The notes beneath the pieces were generated by a model. That model did not search any database, was not told where the DNA came from, and saw only the letters and a program-made list of their open reading frames with translations. From positions 12,101-24,863 of the forward strand of contig JAGOOU010000004.1 in the NCBI GenBank assembly GCA_017992335.1: DNA of 12,763 bases. The letters run 5' to 3'. Shown piece by piece: positions 6,331-12,730 of the stretch (position 1 is the first letter of the stretch; every line of letters starts with the position of its first letter). Both the position numbers and the translations under genes were made by a program. The stretch comes from Candidatus Parcubacteria bacterium. Its GTDB lineage: Bacteria; Patescibacteriota; Minisyncoccia; Minisyncoccales; Minisyncoccaceae.

Positions 6331-7004
6331 GCCACAAAGTCCACCCAAAAGTTTTTAGAATAAAAGGAATTGCAGACTGGTTGTCACACGGTTACTATGG
6401 AAAAGATCCTAAGAAAAACCTTAAGGAAGATTTTATTATCAGAAACTTTTTAAAAGGAAAGCTTAAAGAATTTAATGTTGAAAAAATTGAGATAGATAGA
6501 TTTTCTGACAAAATTAGCATTGTAATTTATTCAGCTAGACCAGGATTGATTATCGGCCGTGGCGGAGAAGGAGTAGAAAAATTAAGATTGATAACTCTAA
6601 AAGAATTGTTTAAAAAGAACAAATTAACTTTAAAAGAATTGAATGACTTGTCCAAGAAATTAAAAATGGAAATTAAAGAAGTTTCTAATCCTTGGACTTC
6701 TGCTGAATTGGTTGGACAATGGGTTGCTCAGAAAATAGAAAAAAGAAATCCTTTTAGAAAAACAATTAAGCAAGCTATTGAAAAAGTAATGGCTAATAGA
6801 AATGTAAAAGGAGTAAAGTTTGAAATTTCAGGAAGGTTAGACGGAGTTCAGATTGCCAGAAAAGAATCATTAGAAAAAGGAAGATTACCAAGACAAACAA
6901 TTAGAGCTGATATTGATTATGCTTTATGTGAAGCAAGGTGTACATATGGTACGATTGGCATAAAGGTTTGGATATACAAGGGAGATAAATTTGATAATGA
7001 ATAA
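6327..7004 (+). CDS. rpsC: 30S ribosomal protein S3
   Basis: Head protein at the mRNA entry tunnel with helicase activity alongside S4 and S5. It has 225 residues. It opens MSHKVHPKVFRIKGI, then a KH domain with IIGRGGEGVEKL (GRGG at 77-80), and a C-terminal domain with KGVKFEISGRLDGVQIARKE (161-180), TIRADIDYA (191-199) and the family end YGTIGIKVWIYKGD. Compared with E. coli, the KH domain carries about 14 extra residues near 95-110 (lysine- and leucine-rich, probably helical). The gene starts inside the rplV stop (ATGA) and ends two bases before rplP. Confidence 0.97.
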   Translation: MSHKVHPKVFRIKGIADWLSHGYYGKDPKKNLKEDFIIRNFLKGKLKEFNVEKIEIDRFSDKISIVIYSARPGLIIGRGGEGVEKLRLITLKELFKKNKLTLKELNDLSKKLKMEIKEVSNPWTSAELVGQWVAQKIEKRNPFRKTIKQAIEKVMANRNVKGVKFEISGRLDGVQIARKESLEKGRLPRQTIRADIDYALCEARCTYGTIGIKVWIYKGDKFDNE

Positions 7005-7006
7005 GT

Positions 7007-7420
7007 ATGTTTATTCCAAAGAAAGTAAAACATAGAAAACATCAGAAAGGAAGAAGAATTAAAAGAATAGTAGAGACAAGGGGCACAGAAGTAAGTTTTG
7101 GAAGTTTTGGATTAAAAGCTACTTCAGCAAAATGGGTTACTAGTAATCAATTAGAAGCAGCAAGAAGAATGATTATTCGTTATTTAAGAAAAGGAGGAAA
7201 GCTTTGGATTAGAATTTTCCCAGACAAGGTTATAACCAAGAAAGGACAAGAAGTTCCTATGGGAGGAGGTAAAGGATCTCCTGATCATTATGTTTTTCCA
7301 GTTAGACCAGGAAGAATGATATTTGAATTAGAGGGTATTGAAGAAAAAGATGCTAGAGAAGCTTTTAAGAAAGCAGGAGATAAGTTGCCAGTTAAGACAA
7401 AATTTGTTAAAAAACAATAA
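7007..7420 (+). CDS. rplP: 50S ribosomal protein L16
   Basis: Protein of the A-site tRNA-binding region of the large subunit. It has 137 residues, close to the 136 of E. coli. It shows PKKVKHRKHQKGR near the start, TEVSFGSFGLKA (27-38), QLEAARRMIIRYLRKGGKLWIRIFPD (48-73) and MGGGKGSPDHYVFPVRPG (85-102). The residue matching E. coli Arg81, the hydroxylation target of YcfD/RoxA, is proline here (EVPMGGGKG, P84). The spacer from rpsC is GT, with no Shine-Dalgarno sequence visible. Confidence 0.97.
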   Translation: MFIPKKVKHRKHQKGRRIKRIVETRGTEVSFGSFGLKATSAKWVTSNQLEAARRMIIRYLRKGGKLWIRIFPDKVITKKGQEVPMGGGKGSPDHYVFPVRPGRMIFELEGIEEKDAREAFKKAGDKLPVKTKFVKKQ

Positions 7421-7421
7421 T

Positions 7422-7604
7422 ATGAAAGCTCAAGAATTAAAAGAAAAAACAGAAAAGGAGTTAGAATTGCTTTTAGAAGAGAAAAAGAAGAAGATAGAAG
7501 AAGACCGTTTTAAGGTTGCAGCCGGAGGAATTAAAAATGTCAGAGATATCAGAGAAAACAGAAGAGACATAGCAAGAATTTTAACTATTTTAAGAAAAAA
7601 ATAA
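7422..7604 (+). CDS. rpmC: 50S ribosomal protein L29
   Basis: Small helical protein near the tunnel exit that contacts L23. It has 60 residues, near the usual 60-66. The first helix is MKAQELKEKTEKELELLLEE and the second contains RDIRENRRDIARILTILRKK, matching the conserved IRxxRxxIARxxTxL pattern. The chosen ATG lies one T after the rplP stop; a longer reading from 7338 would overlap rplP by 83 bases and is not supported. The next gene starts one T after the stop. Confidence 0.95.
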   Translation: MKAQELKEKTEKELELLLEEKKKKIEEDRFKVAAGGIKNVRDIRENRRDIARILTILRKK

Positions 7605-7605
7605 T

Positions 7606-7845
7606 ATGGCAAAAAAGAGATTAACAGGTTTAATAGTTTCAAACAAGATGGAAAAAACCGTTGTAGTTAAGGTTGAAAGAATTAAAGAACATCCCATATA
7701 CAAGAGAAGATATAAGGTTCACAAGAAATATAAGGCTCACGTAGAAAACAGCAAAGATTTTGAAGAAGGACAAAAAGTAATGATTGAAGAATGCAGACCA
7801 ATTAGTAAAGATAAAAAATGGATAGTAATTGAAAAGGTAAAATAA
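7606..7845 (+). CDS. rpsQ: 30S ribosomal protein S17
   Basis: OB-fold 16S rRNA-binding protein of the lower body of the 30S subunit. It has 79 residues against 84 in E. coli. It shows LTGLIVSNKMEKTVVVKVERIKEHPIYKRRYKVHKKYKAH and the end EGQKVMIEECRPISKDKKWIVIEKV, which covers the family signature (VxIxExRPxSKxKxW). TAA-T-ATG junctions lie on both sides. Confidence 0.96.
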   Translation: MAKKRLTGLIVSNKMEKTVVVKVERIKEHPIYKRRYKVHKKYKAHVENSKDFEEGQKVMIEECRPISKDKKWIVIEKVK

Positions 7846-7846
7846 T

Positions 7847-8218
7847 ATGATTCAAACAAGATCAATGTTAAAAGTGGCTGACAATTCCGGAGCAAAGATT
7901 GCACAATGCATTCGTGTTTTAGGTGGAACTAAAAGAAGATACGCCTCTTTAGGAGATATTATCGTTGTTGCTGTTAAATCAGCAGAGCCTAGAAAAGCAG
8001 TAAAAAAACATCAAGTAGTTCGTGCAGTAATAATTAGACAAAAACAGCCAAAAAGAAGAAAGAATGGTACATATATTAAGTTTGATGATAACGCAATAGT
8101 TATTCTTGAAGGAACAAGCAAAGAACCAAAAGGCACAAGAATTTTAGGTCCAGTAGCAAGAGAAATTAGAGAAAAAGGTTTTGAAAAAATATCAACCATG
8201 ACAAAAGATTTAGTATGA
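7847..8218 (+). CDS. rplN: 50S ribosomal protein L14
   Basis: Large-subunit interface protein that contacts 16S rRNA (bridge B8) and, in many bacteria, the silencing factor RsfS. It has 123 residues, equal to E. coli. It starts MIQTRSMLKVADNSGAKIAQC, followed by RVLGGTKRRYASLGDIIVVAVK, a conserved RQKQPKRRKNGTYIKFDDNAIV region and the end GPVAREIREKGFEKISTMTKDLV. Its TGA stop overlaps the rplX ATG by four bases (ATGA). Confidence 0.97.
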   Translation: MIQTRSMLKVADNSGAKIAQCIRVLGGTKRRYASLGDIIVVAVKSAEPRKAVKKHQVVRAVIIRQKQPKRRKNGTYIKFDDNAIVILEGTSKEPKGTRILGPVAREIREKGFEKISTMTKDLV

Positions 8219-8520
8219 AGATAAAAAAGAACGATCAAGTTTTAATAATTTCAGGAGACGATAAAGGAAAGAAAGGAAAAGTATTAAAATCATTTCCAAG
8301 TGATAAGAAGATTTTAGTTGAAGGTGTAAGCTTGATTGTTAAGCATGTTCGTCCTAAAAAGAGCGGACAGAAAGGTCAAATTGTTAAAAGTCCTAGGCCA
8401 ATCCCAGTTTCAACAGTTAAATTAATTTGTCCTAAATGCGGAAAAGGAGTAAGGGTTGGATATGATATAAAAGGAGAAACAAAGGCTCGCATTTGTAAAA
8501 AATGCAATGCACAAATTTAA
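8215..8520 (+). CDS. rplX: 50S ribosomal protein L24 with zinc-ribbon-type cysteines
   Basis: Assembly-initiating 23S rRNA-binding protein. It has 101 residues. The N-terminal KOW domain is clear (IKKNDQVLIISGDDKGKKGKVLK, about 3-25), followed by GVSLIVKHVRPKK. The C-terminus has two CxxC pairs, CPKC at 72-75 and CKKC at 94-97, as in L24 proteins that keep a zinc site; E. coli lacks these. The start lies in the ATGA overlap with rplN, and four bases separate the stop from the rplE start. Confidence 0.96.
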   Translation: MKIKKNDQVLIISGDDKGKKGKVLKSFPSDKKILVEGVSLIVKHVRPKKSGQKGQIVKSPRPIPVSTVKLICPKCGKGVRVGYDIKGETKARICKKCNAQI

Positions 8521-8524
8521 ACAT

Positions 8525-9085
8525 ATGACAGAATTAAGGAAAAAATACGAAAAAGAAGCAATTAAAGGAATGGAAGAAAAGTTCAAGTACGGGAACAAAA
8601 TGGCTGTTCCTAAAATAACTAAGGTTGTAATCAATACTGGTTTTGGAAAAATCATTATTCCAAAAACAAAAGACGAACAAAAAAGATTTAACGAATATAT
8701 TATTGAGAACATTGGCTTGATTTGCGGACAAAGACCAGTTTTAACAATTGCTAGAAAATCAATTTCAACATTTAAATTAAGAGAAGGAAGCGTTGTTGGA
8801 GCCAAGGTTACATTAAGAGGAAAAAAAATGTATTCTTTTCTTGAAAGGCTAATCAATATTGTTCTTCCTCGTGTAAGAGACTTTAGAGGAATATCTCCTA
8901 AAATAATCGACAAGAATGGAAACATGAATTTAGGAATTAAAGAGCATATTGTTTTTCCAGAAATATCTCCTGAAAAATCACCGATTATCTTGGGATTAGA
9001 AATAACAATAGTTACAAATGCTAAGTCAAAAGAAGAAGGATTAGAATTGTTTAAGCTTCTTGACTTTCCATTAAAGAAAAGTTAA
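8525..9085 (+). CDS. rplE: 50S ribosomal protein L5
   Basis: 5S rRNA-binding protein of the central protuberance, which also contacts P-site tRNA. It has 186 residues against 179 in E. coli. It shows LRKKYEKEAIKGM at the start, VPKITKVVINTGFG (28-41), ICGQRPVLTIARKSISTFKLREG (66-88), VTLRGKKMYSFLERLINIVLPRVRDFRG (95-122) and GIKEHIVFPEI (137-147). I chose the ATG at 8525 because it fits the family start. An in-frame ATG at 8507 would add MHKFKH and overlap rplX by 14 bases. No Shine-Dalgarno sequence lies ahead of either. Confidence 0.96.
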   Translation: MTELRKKYEKEAIKGMEEKFKYGNKMAVPKITKVVINTGFGKIIIPKTKDEQKRFNEYIIENIGLICGQRPVLTIARKSISTFKLREGSVVGAKVTLRGKKMYSFLERLINIVLPRVRDFRGISPKIIDKNGNMNLGIKEHIVFPEISPEKSPIILGLEITIVTNAKSKEEGLELFKLLDFPLKKS

Positions 9086-9096
9086 AGTCAGATATT

Positions 9097-9282
9097 ATGC
9101 CAAAATTATCACAAATAGTTAAATCAGCAAAAAAACCAAAGTTTTCTACTAGAACAGTAAGCAGATGTTTTAGATGTGGAAGAAAAAAAGGATATATCAG
9201 AAAATTTGGTTTATGTCGAATTTGCTTTAGAGAAATGGCGAACAGGGGAGAAATTCCTGGAATTAAAAAAAGTAGTTGGTAA
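9097..9282 (+). CDS. rpsZ: 30S ribosomal protein S14, zinc-binding type Z
   Basis: Head protein that binds helix 43 of 16S rRNA next to S3 and S10. This is the short zinc-dependent paralogue: 61 residues with C24-x2-C27-x12-C40-x2-C43. The end ELANRGxIPGxKKxSW-type pattern is present as EMANRGEIPGIKKSSW. Its place between rplE and rpsH is the standard one. It starts 11 bases after rplE, with no convincing Shine-Dalgarno sequence. Confidence 0.97.
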   Translation: MPKLSQIVKSAKKPKFSTRTVSRCFRCGRKKGYIRKFGLCRICFREMANRGEIPGIKKSSW

Positions 9283-9288
9283 AAATAT

Positions 9289-9681
9289 ATGGACCCAATA
9301 GCAGACATGATCAGTTCAATAAATAATGCAAACGCTGTTTCAAAAAAACAAATAGTGATTTTTCCATATTCAGATTTTAAATACGCTTTATTAGAAATAT
9401 TGAAAAGAGAAGGAAGGATTGAGGAGATTGAAAAAAAAGGAAGATTGTCAACAAAAAGAATAATTGTTAATTTGAAATACAAAGAAAATGGAGAAAAAGT
9501 TTTGTCTAAAATTAAATTAATATCAAAGCAAGGACAAAGAATTTACAAGCAAGTTAAGGAAATTAAAAAAGTTAAATCAGGTTATGGCTTTTCTATTTTA
9601 TCTTCTTCAAAAGGTTTGATTACTGATGCAGAAGCAAAGAAGATGAAAATAGGAGGAGAATTAATTTGTGAAGTTTGGTAA
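9289..9681 (+). CDS. rpsH: 30S ribosomal protein S8
   Basis: Central 16S rRNA-binding protein; in E. coli it represses the spc operon by binding mRNA near rplE. It has 130 residues, equal to E. coli. It shows MDPIADMISSINNANAV at the start, the FPYSDFKYALLEILKREGRIEEIE segment, and the C-terminal YGFSILSSSKGLITDAEAKKMKIGGELICEVW, which matches the family end GxxILSTSxGxMTxxEAxxxxxGGExLxxVW. It follows rpsZ after six bases and ends four bases before rplF. Confidence 0.96.
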   Translation: MDPIADMISSINNANAVSKKQIVIFPYSDFKYALLEILKREGRIEEIEKKGRLSTKRIIVNLKYKENGEKVLSKIKLISKQGQRIYKQVKEIKKVKSGYGFSILSSSKGLITDAEAKKMKIGGELICEVW

Positions 9682-9685
9682 AAAT

Positions 9686-10225
9686 ATGTCAAGAATAGGA
9701 AAACAACCAATATTAATAGTGCCAGGAGTTGAAGTAAAAGAAAGCGAAGGAAGAATTGATGTTAAAGGCCCAAAAGGAGAATTGTTTTTAAATACTCCTT
9801 CTTCTCTTAAAGTAGAAATTAAAGACAATCAAATATTCTTTTCTATTTTAAAAGAAGACAAGAAAACCAAATCTTTATGGGGATTAATGAGAACATTAAC
9901 TTTTAATATGATTGAAGGAGTAACCAAAGGATTTGAAAAAAGATTAGAAATAAATGGAGTTGGGTTTAAAGCAAGAGTCGAAGGAAAAGATTTATTTTTA
10001 GACGTTGGTTACAGTCATCCAATCAAGATTGACGCTCGTCCTGGTATTGAATACAAAGTTGAGAAAAACATTATTATTGTTTCAGGAATTGATAAAGAAT
10101 TAGTTGGACAAGTAGCAGCAGAAATTAGACGTGTCAAAAAACCAGAGCCATACAAAGGAAAAGGTATTAAATATGTTGATGAAATAATTAAAAGAAAGCT
10201 TGGTAAAAAAGCTGCTGGAGGTTAA
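9686..10225 (+). CDS. rplF: 50S ribosomal protein L6
   Basis: 23S rRNA-binding protein near the sarcin-ricin and GTPase-associated regions. It has 179 residues against 177 in E. coli and two repeated alpha/beta domains. MSRIGKQPI opens it, with VKGPKGEL (27-34), a GVTKGFEKRLEINGVGFKA stretch (78-96) and the family signature PEPYKGKGIKY (153-163). An in-frame ATG at 9668 inside rpsH would add six residues, but the MSRIGKQPI start is the family norm. Its stop is doubled (TAATAA at 10223-10228). Confidence 0.97.
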   Translation: MSRIGKQPILIVPGVEVKESEGRIDVKGPKGELFLNTPSSLKVEIKDNQIFFSILKEDKKTKSLWGLMRTLTFNMIEGVTKGFEKRLEINGVGFKARVEGKDLFLDVGYSHPIKIDARPGIEYKVEKNIIIVSGIDKELVGQVAAEIRRVKKPEPYKGKGIKYVDEIIKRKLGKKAAGG

Positions 10226-10235
10226 TAAATAGAAT

Positions 10236-10574
10236 ATGTTAGAAAAAAAGAACAAAAGATTAAAAAGGCATAAAAGAGTAAGAGCAAAGATTAAAGGAGC
10301 TGAGAATAGTCCAAGACTTTGTGTTTTTAGATCTATTAGTCATATTTATGCTCAATTAATCAATGATGAAACAGGAAAAACACTTATTTCAATTCAAGAT
10401 TCTGGTTTGAAAGGTAATAAAACAGAGATTGCTAAGAAAGTAGGAAATCTTTTAGCTGAAAAAGCTAAAGAAAAAAAGATTGAAAAAGTTATTTTTGATC
10501 GTGGAGGATATAAGTATCATGGCAGAGTTAAAGCTTTAGCTGAGGGAGCAAGAGAAGGAGGACTTAAATTTTAA
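10236..10574 (+). CDS. rplR: 50S ribosomal protein L18
   Basis: 5S rRNA-binding protein of the central protuberance, working with L5. It has 112 residues against 117 in E. coli. A basic N-terminal tail (KKNKRLKRHKRVRAKIKG) leads to PRLCVFRSISHIYAQLINDETGKTL, then helices with GNLLAEKAKEKKIEKVIFDRGGYKYHGRVKALAEGAREGGLKF, covering the conserved FDRGGYxYHGRVxALAxxAREGGLxF end. It begins 10 bases after rplF. Confidence 0.97.
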   Translation: MLEKKNKRLKRHKRVRAKIKGAENSPRLCVFRSISHIYAQLINDETGKTLISIQDSGLKGNKTEIAKKVGNLLAEKAKEKKIEKVIFDRGGYKYHGRVKALAEGAREGGLKF

Positions 10575-10578
10575 AAAT

Positions 10579-11055
10579 ATGATTAAAAAAGAAAGAAATC
10601 CAAGACCAATAAAAGAAATTAAAAAAGATGATATTGAATCAAAGCTTTTAGATTTGGCAAGAGTGACCAAAGTAACAGGGGGTGGAAAGAATTTGAAATT
10701 TAGAGCAGTGATTATTGCTGGAGACAAAAAAGGAAAAGTAGGAATCGGAGTTGCTAAAGGTCTTGATGTTTCTCAAGCAGTAGACAAGGCAACCAGACTA
10801 GCTAAGAAAAACATGAAAGAGATACCAACTGTTAATGGAACAATTCCTTATGAAGTAGAAGCAAAATTAGGACCATCAAGAATATTATTAAAGCCACAGA
10901 AAAAAGGAAGAGGGCTTGTTGCTGGAGGAACAGTAAGAATTGTTTGCTCTCTTGCAGGTATTCAAGATATTTCTTCAAAGATTTTAAGCAGAACAACAAA
11001 CAAATTGAATAATGCGAAAGCAACAATGAAAGCATTAGAAAAATTAAAGAAATAA
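10579..11055 (+). CDS. rpsE: 30S ribosomal protein S5
   Basis: 30S protein at the mRNA entry site that affects accuracy and spectinomycin response. It has 158 residues against 167 in E. coli. The N-terminal dsRBD-like domain shows LLDLARVTKVTGGGKNLKFRAVIIAGDKKGKVGIGVAKG (23-61), then TIPYEVEAKLG (88-98) and the S5 fold with GRGLVAGGTVRIVCSLAGIQDISSK (110-134). In the loop equivalent to E. coli VKGGR the lysine is glycine and the arginine lysine (TGGGK, 33-37). Only one A separates its stop from rplO, so there is no room for rpmD. Confidence 0.97.
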   Translation: MIKKERNPRPIKEIKKDDIESKLLDLARVTKVTGGGKNLKFRAVIIAGDKKGKVGIGVAKGLDVSQAVDKATRLAKKNMKEIPTVNGTIPYEVEAKLGPSRILLKPQKKGRGLVAGGTVRIVCSLAGIQDISSKILSRTTNKLNNAKATMKALEKLKK

Positions 11056-11056
11056 A

Positions 11057-11479
11057 ATGCAGATACACGAATTAAAACCAAAAAATAAAGCTAAGGCCAA
11101 GAAAAGAGTAGGTAGAGGAGGAAAGAAAGGAACTTATTCTGGAGCAGGAGGAAAAGGACAAAAAGGAAGAGCTGGTGCTAAATTTAAGCCATTGATTAGA
11201 GGTTGGATTAAAAGATATCCTAAATTAAAGGGGTATAGATTTAATATTCAAAGCAAATGTGCTATTATTAATTTAGATGTGTTAGAAAAGAAATTTAATT
11301 CAGGAGACACAATAAGTCCAGCAATATTAATTGAAAAAAGAATTATTAGAAAAACAAAAGCTCCTTTAGTAAAAATACTTTCAAGGGGAGAAATCACTAA
11401 ACCATTAAACATTAAGGATTGCAAAGTTTCTCAAAAAGCTAAAGAGAAAATAGAAAAAGTTCAAGGAAAAATAATATAA
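11057..11479 (+). CDS. rplO: 50S ribosomal protein L15
   Basis: Late-assembly 23S rRNA-binding protein. It has 140 residues against 144 in E. coli. It begins MQIHELKPKNKAKAKKRVGRGGKKGTYSG, then GKGQKGRAGAKFKPLIRGW. The RGGKKGTYSG form differs from the RGIGSGLGKT form of most bacteria and is, to my knowledge, typical of CPR. The second half has KGYRFNIQSKCAIINLDVLEKKF and a short, lysine-rich end. It starts one base after rpsE and ends six bases before secY. Confidence 0.96.
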   Translation: MQIHELKPKNKAKAKKRVGRGGKKGTYSGAGGKGQKGRAGAKFKPLIRGWIKRYPKLKGYRFNIQSKCAIINLDVLEKKFNSGDTISPAILIEKRIIRKTKAPLVKILSRGEITKPLNIKDCKVSQKAKEKIEKVQGKII

Positions 11480-11485
11480 AGCAAT

Positions 11486-12730
11486 ATGTTTAATAAATTA
11501 ATAGGCATTATTAAAGCAAAAGATCTAAGAAACAAGATATTGTTTGTCCTAGGAGTTTTTTTAATTTTTAGAATAATGGCTAATATTCCAATTCCCGGAA
11601 TAGATATTTTAACTATTCAGGAATTTTTTAAGAGAAACGAAGCCTTTGGATTGTTGAACTTATTTACAGGAGGTGCTTTGGATAGCTTATCAATAGCCAT
11701 GCTTGGTCTTGGACCATACATTACTGCAACTATTATTTTTCAACTACTTACATTAATTTTCCCTCAAATAGAAAAAATGTATAAAGAAGAAGGAGAGCAA
11801 GGAAGGCAAAGGTTCAATCAATATTCTAGAATTGCGTCAATTCCTTTAGCAATGATTCAGGGTTTTGCCATGCTTATGTTTTTAAAGTCTCAAGGAGCAA
11901 TTGGAGAGTTATCTGCTCCATTAATGATTACCTCTATTTTAGCTATCACAGCAGGCTCAACTATTCTTATGTGGTTAGGAGAATTAATTTCTGAAAAAGG
12001 AATAGGTAATGGAGTTTCTTTATTAATCTTTGCTGGTATTATTGCTGATTTTCCTTCTAATGTGGGACAAATGTTTAATTCTTTTGAAGGAGTTCAAGCT
12101 TTCTATTATGTTGCTTTCTTTATAATATCTTTAATAATTATTGCAGGAGTGGTTTTAATCAATGAAGGAAGAAGAAATATTCCTGTTTCTTATGCTAAAA
12201 GAGTAAGAGGAAATAAAATGTATGGAGGAGCTTCAACTTATTTACCCTTGAACATTAATCCAGCAGGAGTTATTCCCATCATCTTTGCAATTTCTATTTT
12301 AATGATTCCAAGCATGATTGCTAATTTTCTTAAAATTACTTGGCTTGGAGATTTGATGCAAAATCCTTTGGTTCATGGAACTCTTTACTTTATTTTAGTT
12401 TTTATTTTTACATTTTTTTATACAGCAGTTACTTTTGATCCTAAAAACATTTCTTCTAATTTACAAAAAATGGGAGGATTTATTCCTGGAATAAGACCAG
12501 GTCAAAACACGGCTGATTATTTGAAATCAATTTTAAACAAAGTTTTGATAATTGGAGCAACCTTTTTAGGATTAATTGCAATTATGCCTTCAATTATTCA
12601 GGCTTTTACTGGTATTCAGCAATTCTCGTTTTTAATCGGAGGAACTTCTCTTTTAATTATTGTAAGCGTTGCTTTAGAAACAATGAAGCAAATTAACGCT
12701 CAATTAGAAATGAGAGAATATGATTCTTAA
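11486..12730 (+). CDS. secY: Preprotein translocase channel subunit SecY
   Basis: Membrane pore of the Sec translocon, partnering SecE/SecG and driven by SecA or the ribosome. It has 414 residues, slightly shorter than E. coli (443). About ten membrane helices can be read, near 18-36, 71-92, 115-134, 148-167, 176-190, 204-226, 256-280, 297-317, 350-372 and 380-398. The first has IPIPGID at its end, and the plug and TM2 region is LLNLFTGGALDSLSIAMLGLGPYI. GIGNGVSLLIF (172-182), the cytoplasmic loop NEGRRNIPVSYAKR (226-239) and GGFIPGIRPGQNT (330-342) are signature segments for SecA/ribosome contact. Its last 11 bases overlap the next gene. Confidence 0.98.
   Translation: MFNKLIGIIKAKDLRNKILFVLGVFLIFRIMANIPIPGIDILTIQEFFKRNEAFGLLNLFTGGALDSLSIAMLGLGPYITATIIFQLLTLIFPQIEKMYKEEGEQGRQRFNQYSRIASIPLAMIQGFAMLMFLKSQGAIGELSAPLMITSILAITAGSTILMWLGELISEKGIGNGVSLLIFAGIIADFPSNVGQMFNSFEGVQAFYYVAFFIISLIIIAGVVLINEGRRNIPVSYAKRVRGNKMYGGASTYLPLNINPAGVIPIIFAISILMIPSMIANFLKITWLGDLMQNPLVHGTLYFILVFIFTFFYTAVTFDPKNISSNLQKMGGFIPGIRPGQNTADYLKSILNKVLIIGATFLGLIAIMPSIIQAFTGIQQFSFLIGGTSLLIIVSVALETMKQINAQLEMREYDS

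Noticed and set aside
8507..8524. Upstream ATG for rplE
   Set aside because: It adds MHKFKH inside the end of rplX; the ATG at 8525 gives the usual L5 start.
8422..8925. 167-codon open frame on the minus strand
   Set aside because: It lies opposite rplX and rplE, whose proteins are clearly recognisable, and its product is low-complexity Phe/Leu/Ile/Ser sequence expected from antisense of AT-rich coding DNA.
9426..9440. Run of eight A residues in rpsH as a programmed slippage site
   Set aside because: The zero frame encodes a complete, conserved S8, and A-rich lysine runs are common across this AT-rich sequence.
9668..9685. Upstream ATG for rplF
   Set aside because: It adds six residues inside rpsH; MSRIGKQPI at 9686 is the family start.
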